Origin: DATAUD01 sp036501665
GTDB taxonomy: Bacteria; Verrucomicrobiota; Verrucomicrobiia; Limisphaerales; Palsa-1400
Reading direction: 5' to 3'
Assembly: GCA_036501665.1 (NCBI GenBank)
Contig: DASXZW010000122.1
Span: 21,633-85,632 of the forward strand
Length of the DNA: 64,000 bases
The position numbers and the translations under genes were made by a program. Shown here one piece after another: positions 43,295 to 52,219 of the stretch. Position 1 is the stretch's first letter. Each line of letters starts with the position of its first letter. Under the pieces are notes generated by a model. It saw only the letters and a program-made list of their open reading frames with translations, made no database searches and was not told the origin of the DNA.

Positions 43295-43981
43295 ATGTCT
43301 ATGACGGCCCGGGATTTGGCGCAACAACTCAAGGCAAGGTTCGGAGATTTGATTTCCGAACCGGTGGAGTTTCGCGAGGAGATCACTGTGCGACTCAGCG
43401 ACGCAGATTGTGTTGCGGAGGTTTGCGCGTTTGCGAAGAAGGATTTGGGCTTCGATTTTTTGGTGGATGTCAGCAGTGTCGATAATTACGGGACCGACCC
43501 GCGTTGGACGGTGGTTTATCATCTCTATGGTTACGGGCATCATTGCGCTTTGCGGATGACCACGAACGTCAGCGAGGAAAAATCGGAGCTGCCGACTGTG
43601 ACGGGAGTTTGGAAGACGGCGGACTGGCACGAACGTGAGGTGTTCGACATGATGGGAATTATTTTTAAGAAGCACCCTGATTTGCGCCGGATTTTGATGT
43701 GGGATGGGTATCCTTATTTTCCGCTGCGCAAGGATTTTCCGCTGGCGGGAAAGCCGACGAGCATCCCGGAAGTGGCATTCACGAAGCCGGCGCCGCTGGA
43801 TGGCGGGCCGTTTGTGACTGTTGCGGGCGGCAACAGTTCCACGGCGCGGGAACCGCGGGCGCGATTGCCGGAAACGAACGACGTGGAACTCAACGCGCGC
43901 CTGGAACGCCGGCACGACATCAAGGAAGCACACGGGCATTCGCATGGACCGGGAACGGTTGCCAAGGAAAAACCGGAATGA
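43295..43981 (+). CDS. nuoC: NADH-quinone oxidoreductase subunit C
   Basis: A 228-residue peripheral-arm subunit. The core is typical ('LGFDFLVDVSSVDNYG', 'WHEREVFDMMGIIFKKHPDLRRILMWDGYPYFPLRKDFPL'). The C-terminal 60 or so residues are a low-complexity, Glu/His-rich tail ('HGHSHGPGTVAKEKPE') not usually seen in NuoC. Separate C and D subunits indicate the non-fused form. Confidence 0.96.
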   Translation: MSMTARDLAQQLKARFGDLISEPVEFREEITVRLSDADCVAEVCAFAKKDLGFDFLVDVSSVDNYGTDPRWTVVYHLYGYGHHCALRMTTNVSEEKSELPTVTGVWKTADWHEREVFDMMGIIFKKHPDLRRILMWDGYPYFPLRKDFPLAGKPTSIPEVAFTKPAPLDGGPFVTVAGGNSSTAREPRARLPETNDVELNARLERRHDIKEAHGHSHGPGTVAKEKPE

Positions 43982-44035
43982 GTAAGTCAATTATAACTAT
44001 TTTTGACAAAATGGTGGTTTTGCCACAGAACTGAC

Positions 44036-45307
44036 ATGCCGGAAACTACAGAAATCCAATACCGCGATCCGGCTGCACGAGTGGCTGAGGCGACGGAGGA
44101 ATTGCAGGACATTCACGGCGAAAAAATGGTCCTGAACATGGGGCCGTCGCATCCTGCGACGCATGGAGTGCTGCGGATTCTTTTGGAATTGGACGGGGAG
44201 ATCATTACGAAGGCGATGCCGGATATTGGTTATCTGCATCGCGGCGACGAAAAAATCGCCGAGAACATGACGTACAACCAGTTCATTCCCTATACGGATC
44301 GGCTGGATTACCTCGCGCCGCTGGCAAACAATGTTGCTTATGCGCTGGCGGTCGAAAAGCTGTTAGGCATCGACAAGGCGCTGCCGCAGCGATGCCAATA
44401 CATTCGCGTGATTTGCTGCGAATTGGCGCGAATATCAGCGCATTTGCTGGGGCTTGGGTCGTTTGCGATGGACGTTGGGGCCTTGACGGTTTTCTTGTTT
44501 ACATTTACTGAGCGCGAAAAGATTTACAATCTGATCGAGTCACTTACGGGCGCGCGATTCACGACGAGCTACACGCGAGTCGGGGGATTGTCGCGCGATT
44601 TGCCGCCGGGTTGGGTTGGACAGTGCCGCACATTTTTGGACGAAGTCGTCAAGAATATCGACGAGACGGAGAAGCTTTTGACGCGGAACAAAATCTTTGT
44701 TGATCGGACGCGCGATATTGGGCTGATTCCGAGAGACATTGCGATTGATTACGGTTTGACCGGGCCGAACCTGCGCGGGAGCGGGTTGGAATTCGATTTG
44801 CGAAAGGCCCATCCGTATCTCGTTTACGACCAACTGGAATTCGACATTCCGGCGGGTTCGGTGGGCGATTGCTATGATCGTTACCTGGTGCGAATTGAGG
44901 AAATGCGGCAGAGCGTGCGTATTTTGCGGCAGTGCCTCGATAAGATTCCAGGCGGCGCGGACAATTCCGCGAAGGAACCGATCAACGTCGCCGATGGCAA
45001 GGTCACGCTGCCCTCGAAGTTCAAAGTATTGACAAGCATGGAGGAGTTGATCCATCAATTTATTCTTGTCACTGAGGGGATCAACGCGCCGCCGGGAGAA
45101 GTTTATTTTGGGGCGGAAAATCCGAAGGGTGAATTGGGATTTTACATCAACAGCAAGGGCGGCGGAACGCCGAACCGGTTGAAAATCCGCGCTCCTTCTT
45201 TTGTAAATCTGAGCATTTTGCCTTACTTGTTGCCGGGCCATATGATGAGCGACACGGTGTCGGTTTTTGGTTCGCTGGACTTTGTGATGGGGGAATGCGA
45301 CCGATGA
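44036..45307 (+). CDS. nuoD: NADH-quinone oxidoreductase subunit D
   Basis: A 423-residue 49-kDa-type subunit lining the quinone site. It has 'VLNMGPSHPATHGVLR', 'GYLHRGDEKIAE', 'CELARISAHLLGLGSFAMDVGALTVF', 'YDQLEFDIPAGSVGDCYDRYLVR' and a C-terminal 'GSLDFVMGECDR'. The conserved His pair in HPATHG and Tyr in 'YTRVGG' region fit the family. The ATG at 44036 is preferred to a TTG at 44003 as the conserved start. Confidence 0.97.
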   Translation: MPETTEIQYRDPAARVAEATEELQDIHGEKMVLNMGPSHPATHGVLRILLELDGEIITKAMPDIGYLHRGDEKIAENMTYNQFIPYTDRLDYLAPLANNVAYALAVEKLLGIDKALPQRCQYIRVICCELARISAHLLGLGSFAMDVGALTVFLFTFTEREKIYNLIESLTGARFTTSYTRVGGLSRDLPPGWVGQCRTFLDEVVKNIDETEKLLTRNKIFVDRTRDIGLIPRDIAIDYGLTGPNLRGSGLEFDLRKAHPYLVYDQLEFDIPAGSVGDCYDRYLVRIEEMRQSVRILRQCLDKIPGGADNSAKEPINVADGKVTLPSKFKVLTSMEELIHQFILVTEGINAPPGEVYFGAENPKGELGFYINSKGGGTPNRLKIRAPSFVNLSILPYLLPGHMMSDTVSVFGSLDFVMGECDR

Positions 45308-45338
45308 GCCAACTGGGACGCACGAAAAATTACGCTGC

Positions 45339-45824
45339 ATGAGCTTTTCCGCGACAGCCAATCTTGAATCGGAGGTCAACGAGTTGATCACGCATTATCC
45401 TGTCAAACGGAGCGCATCGCTGATGGTGTTGCATGCGATCCAGGACCATGTGGGATGGATTTCGGAGGAGGCCATCGAATGGGCCGCGAAGAAACTGGAT
45501 TTGCAGCCGATCAACATTTATGAGGTTGTCACTTTTTATCCGATGTTCCGTCGGGAGAAAAGCGGGCGTTGGCAAATCAAGGTTTGCAGGACGTTGAGTT
45601 GCGCATTAGGCGGGAGTCATCAATTGCGCGAGCACATTTGTAAAAAACTGGGTCTCGATGCGGCTGGGCATGGACCAGTTACAACTCCAGACGGCAAGTT
45701 TACGGTTGAGTTTGTTGAGTGCCTGGCGAGTTGCGGGACTGCGCCGGTGATGATGGTCAACGACGATTTTTACGAAGGCGTGACGAACCAGAAGGCGGAG
45801 TCGCTGATGGCAAATTGCAAATGA
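45339..45824 (+). CDS. nuoE: NADH-quinone oxidoreductase subunit E
   Basis: A 161-residue thioredoxin-like subunit with the [2Fe-2S] cluster N1a ligands in 'KVCRTLSCALGG' and 'FVECLASCGTAPVM'. The N-terminal 'SLMVLHAIQDHVGWISEEAIEWAAKKL' helical region is normal. It is followed by an antisense tRNA, not directly by nuoF. Confidence 0.96.
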   Translation: MSFSATANLESEVNELITHYPVKRSASLMVLHAIQDHVGWISEEAIEWAAKKLDLQPINIYEVVTFYPMFRREKSGRWQIKVCRTLSCALGGSHQLREHICKKLGLDAAGHGPVTTPDGKFTVEFVECLASCGTAPVMMVNDDFYEGVTNQKAESLMANCK

Positions 45825-45853
45825 TGAAAAGCGCCGCGCATGAAGAATTAAAT

Positions 45854-45927
45854 TGGCTGCCCGACATGGATTTGAACCATGACAAACAGATTCAGAGTCT
45901 GTTGTGCTACCGTTACACCATCGGGCA
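45854..45927 (-). tRNA. tRNA-Gln (anticodon CTG)
   Basis: Reading the minus strand, a 74-nt cloverleaf can be folded. The acceptor TGCCCGA pairs with TCGGGCA, followed by a G discriminator and an encoded CCA. The D-arm is 'GTGTAACGGTAGCAC', the anticodon stem ACAGA/TCTGT has a CTCTGAA loop (anticodon CTG), and the T-arm contains GGTTCAAATCC. It lies antisense to the nuo operon in the 144 bp between nuoE and nuoF. Confidence 0.95.
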
Positions 45928-45968
45928 GGCGTTTAAAAATTTACGAACTTTGACGCAGTAGTCAAGAT

Positions 45969-47399
45969 ATGCCGCAACAATATCGGCTCATTTTAAAAAA
46001 CATTGACCAGCCCGGTTACACGCCGGACATGGACTGCTATTTGCGGCATGGCGGTTATGAGATGCTGAAAAAGGCGCTGTTGATGCAGGTCGAGGACTTG
46101 CCGGATGGGAAGAAAAGTTCGCCGCAGGAGCAAATTCGGGATGAGGTGAAGAATTCCGGTTTGCGAGGGCGAGGCGGAGCGGGTTTTTCGTGCGGATTGA
46201 AATGGTCGTTTGTCGATCGCAAGAGCGGCAAGCCGATTTATCTGATTTGCAACGCGGACGAATCCGAGCCGGGCACATTCAAGGACCGCCAGATTATTTA
46301 CAAGGACCCGCACCAATTGCTCGAGGGGATGATCATTTCGTGTTTCGCGAACGATGTTCACCTTGCATATATATATATCCGAGGCGAAATGGTTGACGGC
46401 GCAAAAATGCTGAATCGCGCCCTTGCGGAGGCGCGCGCGCAAAATTTCCTGGGGAAGAACATTCTTGGTTCGGGCTTTGATTTGGAAATTCATGTTCATC
46501 GCGGGGCGGGGGCTTATATCTGCGGGGAGGAGACTGGGCTGATTGAATCGCTGGAAGGGAAGCGCGCTTATCCGCGGATCAAGCCGCCGTATTTTCCCGC
46601 GATTCTTGGCCTCTATATGTGCCCGACGATTGTCAACAACGTCGAGACACTGGCTGCCGTCAAACATATTCTGCAAATGGGCGCATCGGAATACGCAAAG
46701 CTTGGGACGCCGAACAACACCGGCACGCGGATTGTGAGCGTCAGCGGACATGTCAAGACGCCGGGATATTTTGAGGTGGAAGTGGGGAAGGCGACGCTTG
46801 GGGAATTGATTTTTCACAAGGATTTTGGAGGCGGCCTGCGGGATGGGCGAAAGCTCAAGGCGGTGATCCCGGGCGGGTCTTCGGCGAAGGTTTTCAAGGC
46901 GGGCGAAAAAATCAAGATGAAGCGAAAAGGGGCCGACGGGCAGATGACGACGGTCGATGTGGACATGCTGGATTTACCGTACGACTTCGATTCGCTGCAA
47001 CAAGCGGGGAGCATGTCGGGGTCAGGCGCGATCATCGTGATGGATGACACCACGGACATTATCGCGGCGCTGGCGAATCTTTCGGATTTTTACGCGCATG
47101 AAAGCTGCGGCCAATGCACGCCGTGCCGCGAGGGATCGCTCTGGTTGTCGAAGGCGCTGCACCGGATGAGCAACGGTCACGGGCGGAAGCGCGACGCGGA
47201 TTATTTGCTGAGCACGGCGCAAAATATCCAAGGCCGAACAATTTGCGCTTTTGGCGAGGCTTGCGCATGGCCAGTGTTAAGTTTTGTCAACAAATTCAAG
47301 GACGAATTCGAGGCGCGAGGCGCGGCGGACGAGGCGAAGAATTCCTCGGCAGGGCCGTCGTCACAATTGAAAATCGCCGCCAGCCCGGCAAGCTCATAA
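45969..47399 (+). CDS. nuoF: NADH-quinone oxidoreductase subunit F
   Basis: A 476-residue subunit that binds NADH, FMN and cluster N3. 'GLRGRGGAGFSCGLKWSFV' (about 63-81) is the FMN/NADH glycine loop. 'CNADESEPGTFKDRQI', 'GAGAYICGEETGLIESLEGKRAYPRIKPP' and the N3 cysteines 'ESCGQCTPCREGSLW' (about 377-391) follow, with the fourth Cys in 'GRTICAFGEACAW'. A non-conserved Ala/Ser-rich tail ends it. Its stop overlaps nothing; the Uma2 gene begins 8 bp later. Confidence 0.97.
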   Translation: MPQQYRLILKNIDQPGYTPDMDCYLRHGGYEMLKKALLMQVEDLPDGKKSSPQEQIRDEVKNSGLRGRGGAGFSCGLKWSFVDRKSGKPIYLICNADESEPGTFKDRQIIYKDPHQLLEGMIISCFANDVHLAYIYIRGEMVDGAKMLNRALAEARAQNFLGKNILGSGFDLEIHVHRGAGAYICGEETGLIESLEGKRAYPRIKPPYFPAILGLYMCPTIVNNVETLAAVKHILQMGASEYAKLGTPNNTGTRIVSVSGHVKTPGYFEVEVGKATLGELIFHKDFGGGLRDGRKLKAVIPGGSSAKVFKAGEKIKMKRKGADGQMTTVDVDMLDLPYDFDSLQQAGSMSGSGAIIVMDDTTDIIAALANLSDFYAHESCGQCTPCREGSLWLSKALHRMSNGHGRKRDADYLLSTAQNIQGRTICAFGEACAWPVLSFVNKFKDEFEARGAADEAKNSSAGPSSQLKIAASPASS

Positions 47400-47407
47400 A
47401 AGTGTCA

Positions 47408-48127
47408 ATGCATTCCACAACAATTTCAGGAAGCCGAAACGGTACAGCGCGCAATAAGGCGCGGCAACCGGGCGTTCCGCAGTTGCTAAACGGGGACCAT
47501 TTAAACGTCCCGGAATTCGAGCAGCGTTATGAGATTTTTGACGAGGACCGTCGGGCGGAATTGATCGAAGGAATTGTTGTTATGTCACCTCCCATCAGCA
47601 GCGATCATGGAAAAGCCAATATCTCCCTGGCGTGGCTTTTGAGTCAATATGCGGTCGGAACGCCCCGCACCGCGGCGGCTGTCAATACTTCCATCCGGCT
47701 TGACGGGACGAATGAATACCAACCTGATGTCATGGTCTGGATCGAAACTGGCGCGATGACTCGTGTGCAAAAAAGCGCAAACGGCATTTTGGAGGGACGT
47801 CCGGAGTTGGTGGTGGAAATCGCCTTGAGCAGCCGCAGTTACGATCTCAACGAGAAAAAGGCTGTTTATCAAAGAAACCAGGTGCCTGAATATTTGATCT
47901 GGGTAGTGATGGATTCTCGCATTCAGTGGTTAGTGTTGGAAGAAGGCGGTTACGTTCCTTTAAAGGGACGGGCTGATGGAACGCATTGCAGCCGGATATT
48001 TCCGGGGCTTTGGCTGAATTTTCTTGCGCTGGTTTCCGGCGACGGGCGCAAGGCGATCCGAATTCTTGACAATGGGTTGAAGAGCGCCGCGCACAAAACG
48101 TTTGTCAAACAATTGGCGAAGTCCTGA
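47408..48127 (+). CDS. Uma2 family (DUF820) protein inserted between nuoF and nuoG
   Basis: A 239-residue Uma2 protein: 'YEIFDEDRRAELIEGIVVMSPPIS', 'NEYQPDVMVWIE' (PD motif), 'ELVVEIALSSRSYDLNEKKAVYQRNQVPEYLIWVVMD', matching the two other copies in the window. It starts with an ATG 8 bp after nuoF and ends 1 bp before nuoG, so it would be co-transcribed with complex I. Any role in respiration is doubtful; it looks like an insertion of a dispersed gene family into an otherwise standard operon. Confidence 0.88.
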   Translation: MHSTTISGSRNGTARNKARQPGVPQLLNGDHLNVPEFEQRYEIFDEDRRAELIEGIVVMSPPISSDHGKANISLAWLLSQYAVGTPRTAAAVNTSIRLDGTNEYQPDVMVWIETGAMTRVQKSANGILEGRPELVVEIALSSRSYDLNEKKAVYQRNQVPEYLIWVVMDSRIQWLVLEEGGYVPLKGRADGTHCSRIFPGLWLNFLALVSGDGRKAIRILDNGLKSAAHKTFVKQLAKS

Positions 48128-48128
48128 T

Positions 48129-49841
48129 ATGGCAACCGAGACACCGCAAAAACCCACCGCCGTGGAGACGATGAAAATCAAGATCGACGGGCGGGATGTC
48201 GATGTGCCGAAGATGATGCCGGATTGGCAGGGCAAGATGCAGCCGACGACGATGTTGCAGGCGTGCGCGATCGGCGGGATCGAAGTGCCGCATTATTGTT
48301 ATCATCCGAAACTTCCCATCGCGGGGAATTGCCGGATGTGTCTTGTGGAATTTGGGATTCCTGCAATCGGGCCGGACCGCAAGCCGGTGCTCAATGCCGA
48401 CGGGACGCCGAAGATTTCGCGGTCGGTGCTGCCGTATGAGCCTTCGACGCCGCGCGGCGCGATTGCGTGCGCGACGCCGATTTCTTCCGGCATGGAGATT
48501 TATCCGAATTCGCCCGCGACAAAACAAATGCGCGAGTCGGTTCTGGAATCGCTGCTTATCAATCATCCATTGGATTGCCCGATTTGCGATCAGGCGGGGG
48601 AGTGCAAACTTCAGGAATACTCCGTTGATTACGGAAAATCGGCGAGCCGCTTTGTCGAAGAGAAGGTGCATAAGCCGAAACATGTTGATCTTGGGCCGCG
48701 CATTGTTTTGGATGACGAACGCTGCATACTTTGTTCGCGCTGCATTCGTTTCAGCCGCGACATCGCGGGGGATGACGCACTGGGTTTTGTTGAACGCGGC
48801 AGCCACAGCACGCTGACCCGATATCCGGGAAAAACATTTGACAACAATTACACGCTCAACACAGTTGATATTTGCCCTGTGGGCGCGTTGACCTCGAAGG
48901 ATTTTCGCTTTCAGATGCGCGTCTGGTTTCTTAAGGAATCGAAGAGCCTCTGCACCAGTTGCGGGACCGGGTGCAACATTGTCATTGGGGCGCGCGAGGA
49001 AAAGGTGTATCGCTACGAGCCGCGCGAAAACGATGCGGTCAATTCCTGCTGGATGTGCGATTCCGGGCGGCTCAATTACAAATGGATCAATCGCTCGGAC
49101 CGGTTGACGAATGCGGAAGGTTCCAAGGTCCGAATGACCGATCCACATTCAGTCTGGCCGCAGACAATTTCCGAGATCACGCGACTTCTTGGCAAGGTCC
49201 GCCAGGGATCGGTCGCCATTATCGCGTCCGCGCGACAGACTAACGAGGAGCTTTTCCTCTTGAAAAAACTGGCGGCAAAATTGGGCGCGATGACCGATTC
49301 TGTTCCGCGCGTCGGTGAAAGCGATAAATTACTGCTCAATGCCGACCGTAATCCGAATAGCACTGGGGCGAAGTTAATTGGAATTTCTGCAGAGCCAATG
49401 GGATCGAATTTGCAAAAGATCGCGGCGGGAATTGCGGGCGACACTATCAAGTCATTGATCGTGTTTGGGGAAGACGTGACGAAAGCTGGCTTGGGCGAAA
49501 ATCTGCTGGCGAAACTGGACCTGCTGATTGTCAGCGATATTTTGCCGAACAAAACGACGGCGCTTGCGCATTTTCTGTTGCCTGGCTGCGCTCAAGCGGA
49601 AAAGCGCGGCAGCTTTGTAAATGTCAAAGGCAGGGTCCAGCGATTCATGCAGAATATTCAGCCGAAGGGCAATGCGCGTCCCGAATGGGAAATCCTGCAC
49701 GATTTGACGCTGGGAGTCACCGGGCAGAATGGATTTGCGAGCATCGAAGGGTTATTCAACCAGATGGCGGGCGAGGTGCCGGCTTTCAAAGGAATGACTT
49801 GGGCGGGCCTGGGCGATTTGGGAATGACGGCGACGATTTAA
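48129..49841 (+). CDS. nuoG: NADH-quinone oxidoreductase subunit G (short form)
   Basis: A 570-residue subunit with full iron-sulfur ligands: the [2Fe-2S] set (PHYCYHP, NCRMC, AIACATP), the His/Cys N5 set 'NHPLDCPICDQAGEC', the CxxCxxC set 'DDERCILCSRCIRF' with 'DICPVGALTS', and the N7-like 'CTSCGTGCNIVIG' with 'CWMCDSGRLNY'. The C-terminal molybdopterin-like domain is short (about residues 330-570) compared with about 780-900 residues for typical NuoG, and has no full domain IV. It retains quaternary contacts only ('HFLLPGCAQAEKRGSFVNVKGRVQRF'). Similar short forms occur in related phyla. The ATG at 48129 is preferred to a TTG at 48102. Confidence 0.94.
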   Translation: MATETPQKPTAVETMKIKIDGRDVDVPKMMPDWQGKMQPTTMLQACAIGGIEVPHYCYHPKLPIAGNCRMCLVEFGIPAIGPDRKPVLNADGTPKISRSVLPYEPSTPRGAIACATPISSGMEIYPNSPATKQMRESVLESLLINHPLDCPICDQAGECKLQEYSVDYGKSASRFVEEKVHKPKHVDLGPRIVLDDERCILCSRCIRFSRDIAGDDALGFVERGSHSTLTRYPGKTFDNNYTLNTVDICPVGALTSKDFRFQMRVWFLKESKSLCTSCGTGCNIVIGAREEKVYRYEPRENDAVNSCWMCDSGRLNYKWINRSDRLTNAEGSKVRMTDPHSVWPQTISEITRLLGKVRQGSVAIIASARQTNEELFLLKKLAAKLGAMTDSVPRVGESDKLLLNADRNPNSTGAKLIGISAEPMGSNLQKIAAGIAGDTIKSLIVFGEDVTKAGLGENLLAKLDLLIVSDILPNKTTALAHFLLPGCAQAEKRGSFVNVKGRVQRFMQNIQPKGNARPEWEILHDLTLGVTGQNGFASIEGLFNQMAGEVPAFKGMTWAGLGDLGMTATI

Positions 49842-49859
49842 TTATTTTTAAACCGAAGA

Positions 49860-50903
49860 ATGAACTGGTTTTACAGTCTTGATCCGACGACGCAGTTTGT
49901 CCTCTTTAGCGTCATCAAGATCGTTGGCGTGTTCGCCGTGGTGATGACTTCGGTGGCTTATTCCGTTTTGGCAGAGCGCAAAATCTCGGCGTTTATTCAG
50001 GATAGGGTGGGGCCGAATCGCGTCGGCCCGGCGGGAATCTGGCAACCGCTGGCGGACGGCGTCAAGGCGTTCCTCAAGGAGGACTTCACGCCGGCGCACG
50101 TGCGTAAAGCCTATTTTTGGCTCGCGCCGATGATCAGCATGATTCCGGCGCTGCTGGTTCTGGCGGTGATTCCATTTGGATCGCAGCTCGGCGCGCAGAA
50201 AATGGTGATTGCGGATCTCGATGTGGGGATTCTTTACACGTTCGGAATTGTTTCCCTTGGCGTATATGGAATTGTTCTGGCGGGTTATGCGTCCAATTCC
50301 AAATATCCATTTTTAGGCGGGATTCGCTCCAGCGCGCAGATGATTTCGTATGAAATTGCGATGGGGATGTCGGTCGTACCAGTGTTTCTGATTGTGGGGG
50401 ACTTGAACTTGAGCAAGATCATCGAGCATCAGGCCGAACATGGCTGGCTTATATTTTACTCGCCGGTGTCGTTTATTATTTTCGTGATCGCGGCTTTCGC
50501 GGAAACAAACCGGTTGCCGTTTGACTTGCCGGAATCCGAGCAGGAACTGGTGGGCGGGTATCACACTGAATACAGTTCGATGAAATTCGCGCTTTTCTTC
50601 ATGGGGGAATACGCCAACATGATTGCGGCGTCGGCCATGATGGTGACATTGTTTCTCGGCGGCTGGACGTTGCCCATTGCCGGATTGGACAAAGCTGCGG
50701 GGAGTTCTTTGGTGATTGGAATCGTCCAAATCGCCATTTTCTTTGCGAAGGTTTGCGTGTTGATGGGACTGTTCATCTGGGTGCGGTGGATGTGGCCGCG
50801 TTTCCGATATGATCAGTTGATGGATTTGGGCTGGCGCCGTTTTTTGCCGCTGGCGCTGGTGAACATCGTTGTGACGGCGCTCTGGCTCTGGATTCGGGCG
50901 TAA
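49860..50903 (+). CDS. nuoH: NADH-quinone oxidoreductase subunit H
   Basis: A 347-residue membrane subunit that forms the quinone chamber. 'RKISAFIQDRVGPNRVGPAGIWQPLADGVKAFLKED' and 'AFAETNRLPFDLPESEQELVGGYHTEYSSMKFALFFMGEY' are the diagnostic loops, with about eight hydrophobic helices. It begins 18 bp after nuoG. Confidence 0.97.
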   Translation: MNWFYSLDPTTQFVLFSVIKIVGVFAVVMTSVAYSVLAERKISAFIQDRVGPNRVGPAGIWQPLADGVKAFLKEDFTPAHVRKAYFWLAPMISMIPALLVLAVIPFGSQLGAQKMVIADLDVGILYTFGIVSLGVYGIVLAGYASNSKYPFLGGIRSSAQMISYEIAMGMSVVPVFLIVGDLNLSKIIEHQAEHGWLIFYSPVSFIIFVIAAFAETNRLPFDLPESEQELVGGYHTEYSSMKFALFFMGEYANMIAASAMMVTLFLGGWTLPIAGLDKAAGSSLVIGIVQIAIFFAKVCVLMGLFIWVRWMWPRFRYDQLMDLGWRRFLPLALVNIVVTALWLWIRA

Positions 50904-50907
50904 TGGA

Positions 50908-51408
50908 ATGATTGTAAAACGAACAAAATTAAGCATCTGGGAACGGTTGTATCTCCCTGCGGTCATCGAGGGATTTCGCGTGACTTTCGTCCATTTCTTC
51001 AAGAAGAAAATAACGATGCAGTATCCGGAGGAGAAGTGGGCCGTCCCGGAGGGTTATCGCGGCGCGCCGTATTTGGTCAAAGACCCTGAAGGCCGCACAA
51101 AATGTGTTTCGTGCCAGCTTTGTGAATTTATCTGCCCACCGAAGGCGATCCGCATCACGCCGCCGGGACCACAAGGTTCTCCTCAAGCGGGCAACGTCGA
51201 GAAGGCGCCGCAGGAATTTGACATCGACATGCTTCGCTGCATTTATTGCGGGTTCTGCCAGGAAGTTTGCCCGGAAGAGGCGATTTTTCTGATGAAGGAT
51301 TATTCGCTGACCGGTTTATCGCGGAAGGAAATGGTTTATAACAAGGCCAAACTCCTGGAATTGGGCGGGACGCACAACGACAAAATTTGGAAGTGGAAGC
51401 ATAAATAG
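50908..51408 (+). CDS. nuoI: NADH-quinone oxidoreductase subunit I
   Basis: A 166-residue ferredoxin-like subunit carrying clusters N6a and N6b: 'CVSCQLCEFICPPKAI' and 'CIYCGFCQEVCPEEAI'. It passes electrons from the NuoG arm toward NuoB. It starts 4 bp after nuoH and ends directly against nuoJ. Confidence 0.97.
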   Translation: MIVKRTKLSIWERLYLPAVIEGFRVTFVHFFKKKITMQYPEEKWAVPEGYRGAPYLVKDPEGRTKCVSCQLCEFICPPKAIRITPPGPQGSPQAGNVEKAPQEFDIDMLRCIYCGFCQEVCPEEAIFLMKDYSLTGLSRKEMVYNKAKLLELGGTHNDKIWKWKHK

Positions 51409-51912
51409 ATGCACCAGATTTTCTTCTATTTGTTCGCAATATTGACGCTCCTTTGCGGAACGTTGGTGATTGCCAACCCGTTCACGCGAAGCCCGGTGAC
51501 GAGCGCGATGTTTTTGGTATTGACGATTGTCTCGATGGCGGGGCTGTTCGTGATGTTGCACGCGTTCTTCTTGGCTGCCGTGCAAGTGCTGGTTTATGCG
51601 GGCGCGGTGATGGTGCTTTTTCTATTTGTCATCATGCTGTTGGATTTGAAGGAAGAGGAACAACGAAAGATTAAGATGGCGGCGGCGGTTTTGGGCGCGG
51701 CGGCGACCGGGTTGATTGCGCTGGTTGTCATTCTGACGATTTATCGCTCTGACCTCGGTTATTCCATTCAACACGACCGGGTGGACGGTTCGACCATTGA
51801 GCTCGGGAAAATTTTGTTTACCCGTTTTGCGTTGCCTTTTGAGATTATCTCCCTCGTGCTTTTGGTGGCGATGATTGGGACGGTTTTGCTGAGCCGGAGG
51901 GACGCCAAATGA
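51409..51912 (+). CDS. nuoJ: NADH-quinone oxidoreductase subunit J
   Basis: A 167-residue membrane subunit with five hydrophobic helices. The conserved third helix 'FFLAAVQVLVYAGAVMVLFLFVIMLLDL' is present. It starts immediately after the nuoI stop, and its end overlaps nuoK by 4 bp. Confidence 0.96.
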   Translation: MHQIFFYLFAILTLLCGTLVIANPFTRSPVTSAMFLVLTIVSMAGLFVMLHAFFLAAVQVLVYAGAVMVLFLFVIMLLDLKEEEQRKIKMAAAVLGAAATGLIALVVILTIYRSDLGYSIQHDRVDGSTIELGKILFTRFALPFEIISLVLLVAMIGTVLLSRRDAK

Positions 51913-52217
51913 ACGAGGTCAGCCTCAAACAATACTTGATTGTCAGCGTCCTGCTTTTTTCGTTGGGACTTGTGGGCGTGATTATTCGCCGAAACGTCCT
52001 TGTCATTTACATGGCGCTGGAATTGATGCTTAACGCGGCCAATCTGGCGCTGGTCGCCTTTTCGCGATTCAACAACAATCTGGACGGGCAGGTGATGGTG
52101 TTTTTCATCATCACAGTTGCCGCGTCCGAAGTGGCGGTCGGCCTGGCGCTGATCGTGGCATTGTATCGTCGCCGCCAAACGACACACGTCGAGGATTTGA
52201 CGACGTTGAAACTATAA
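51909..52217 (+). CDS. nuoK: NADH-quinone oxidoreductase subunit K
   Basis: A 102-residue antiporter-like membrane subunit with three helices. 'NVLVIYMALELMLNAANLALVAF' carries the conserved membrane Glu, and 'VAASEVAVGLALIVALYRRR' the second. It overlaps nuoJ (ATGA). Confidence 0.97.
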   Translation: MNEVSLKQYLIVSVLLFSLGLVGVIIRRNVLVIYMALELMLNAANLALVAFSRFNNNLDGQVMVFFIITVAASEVAVGLALIVALYRRRQTTHVEDLTTLKL

Positions 52218-52219
52218 CG

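Noticed and set aside
46366..46380. A run of TATATATATATA inside nuoF
   Set aside because: It encodes the conserved 'AYIYIRGEM' segment of NuoF; it is codon usage, not a repeat element.
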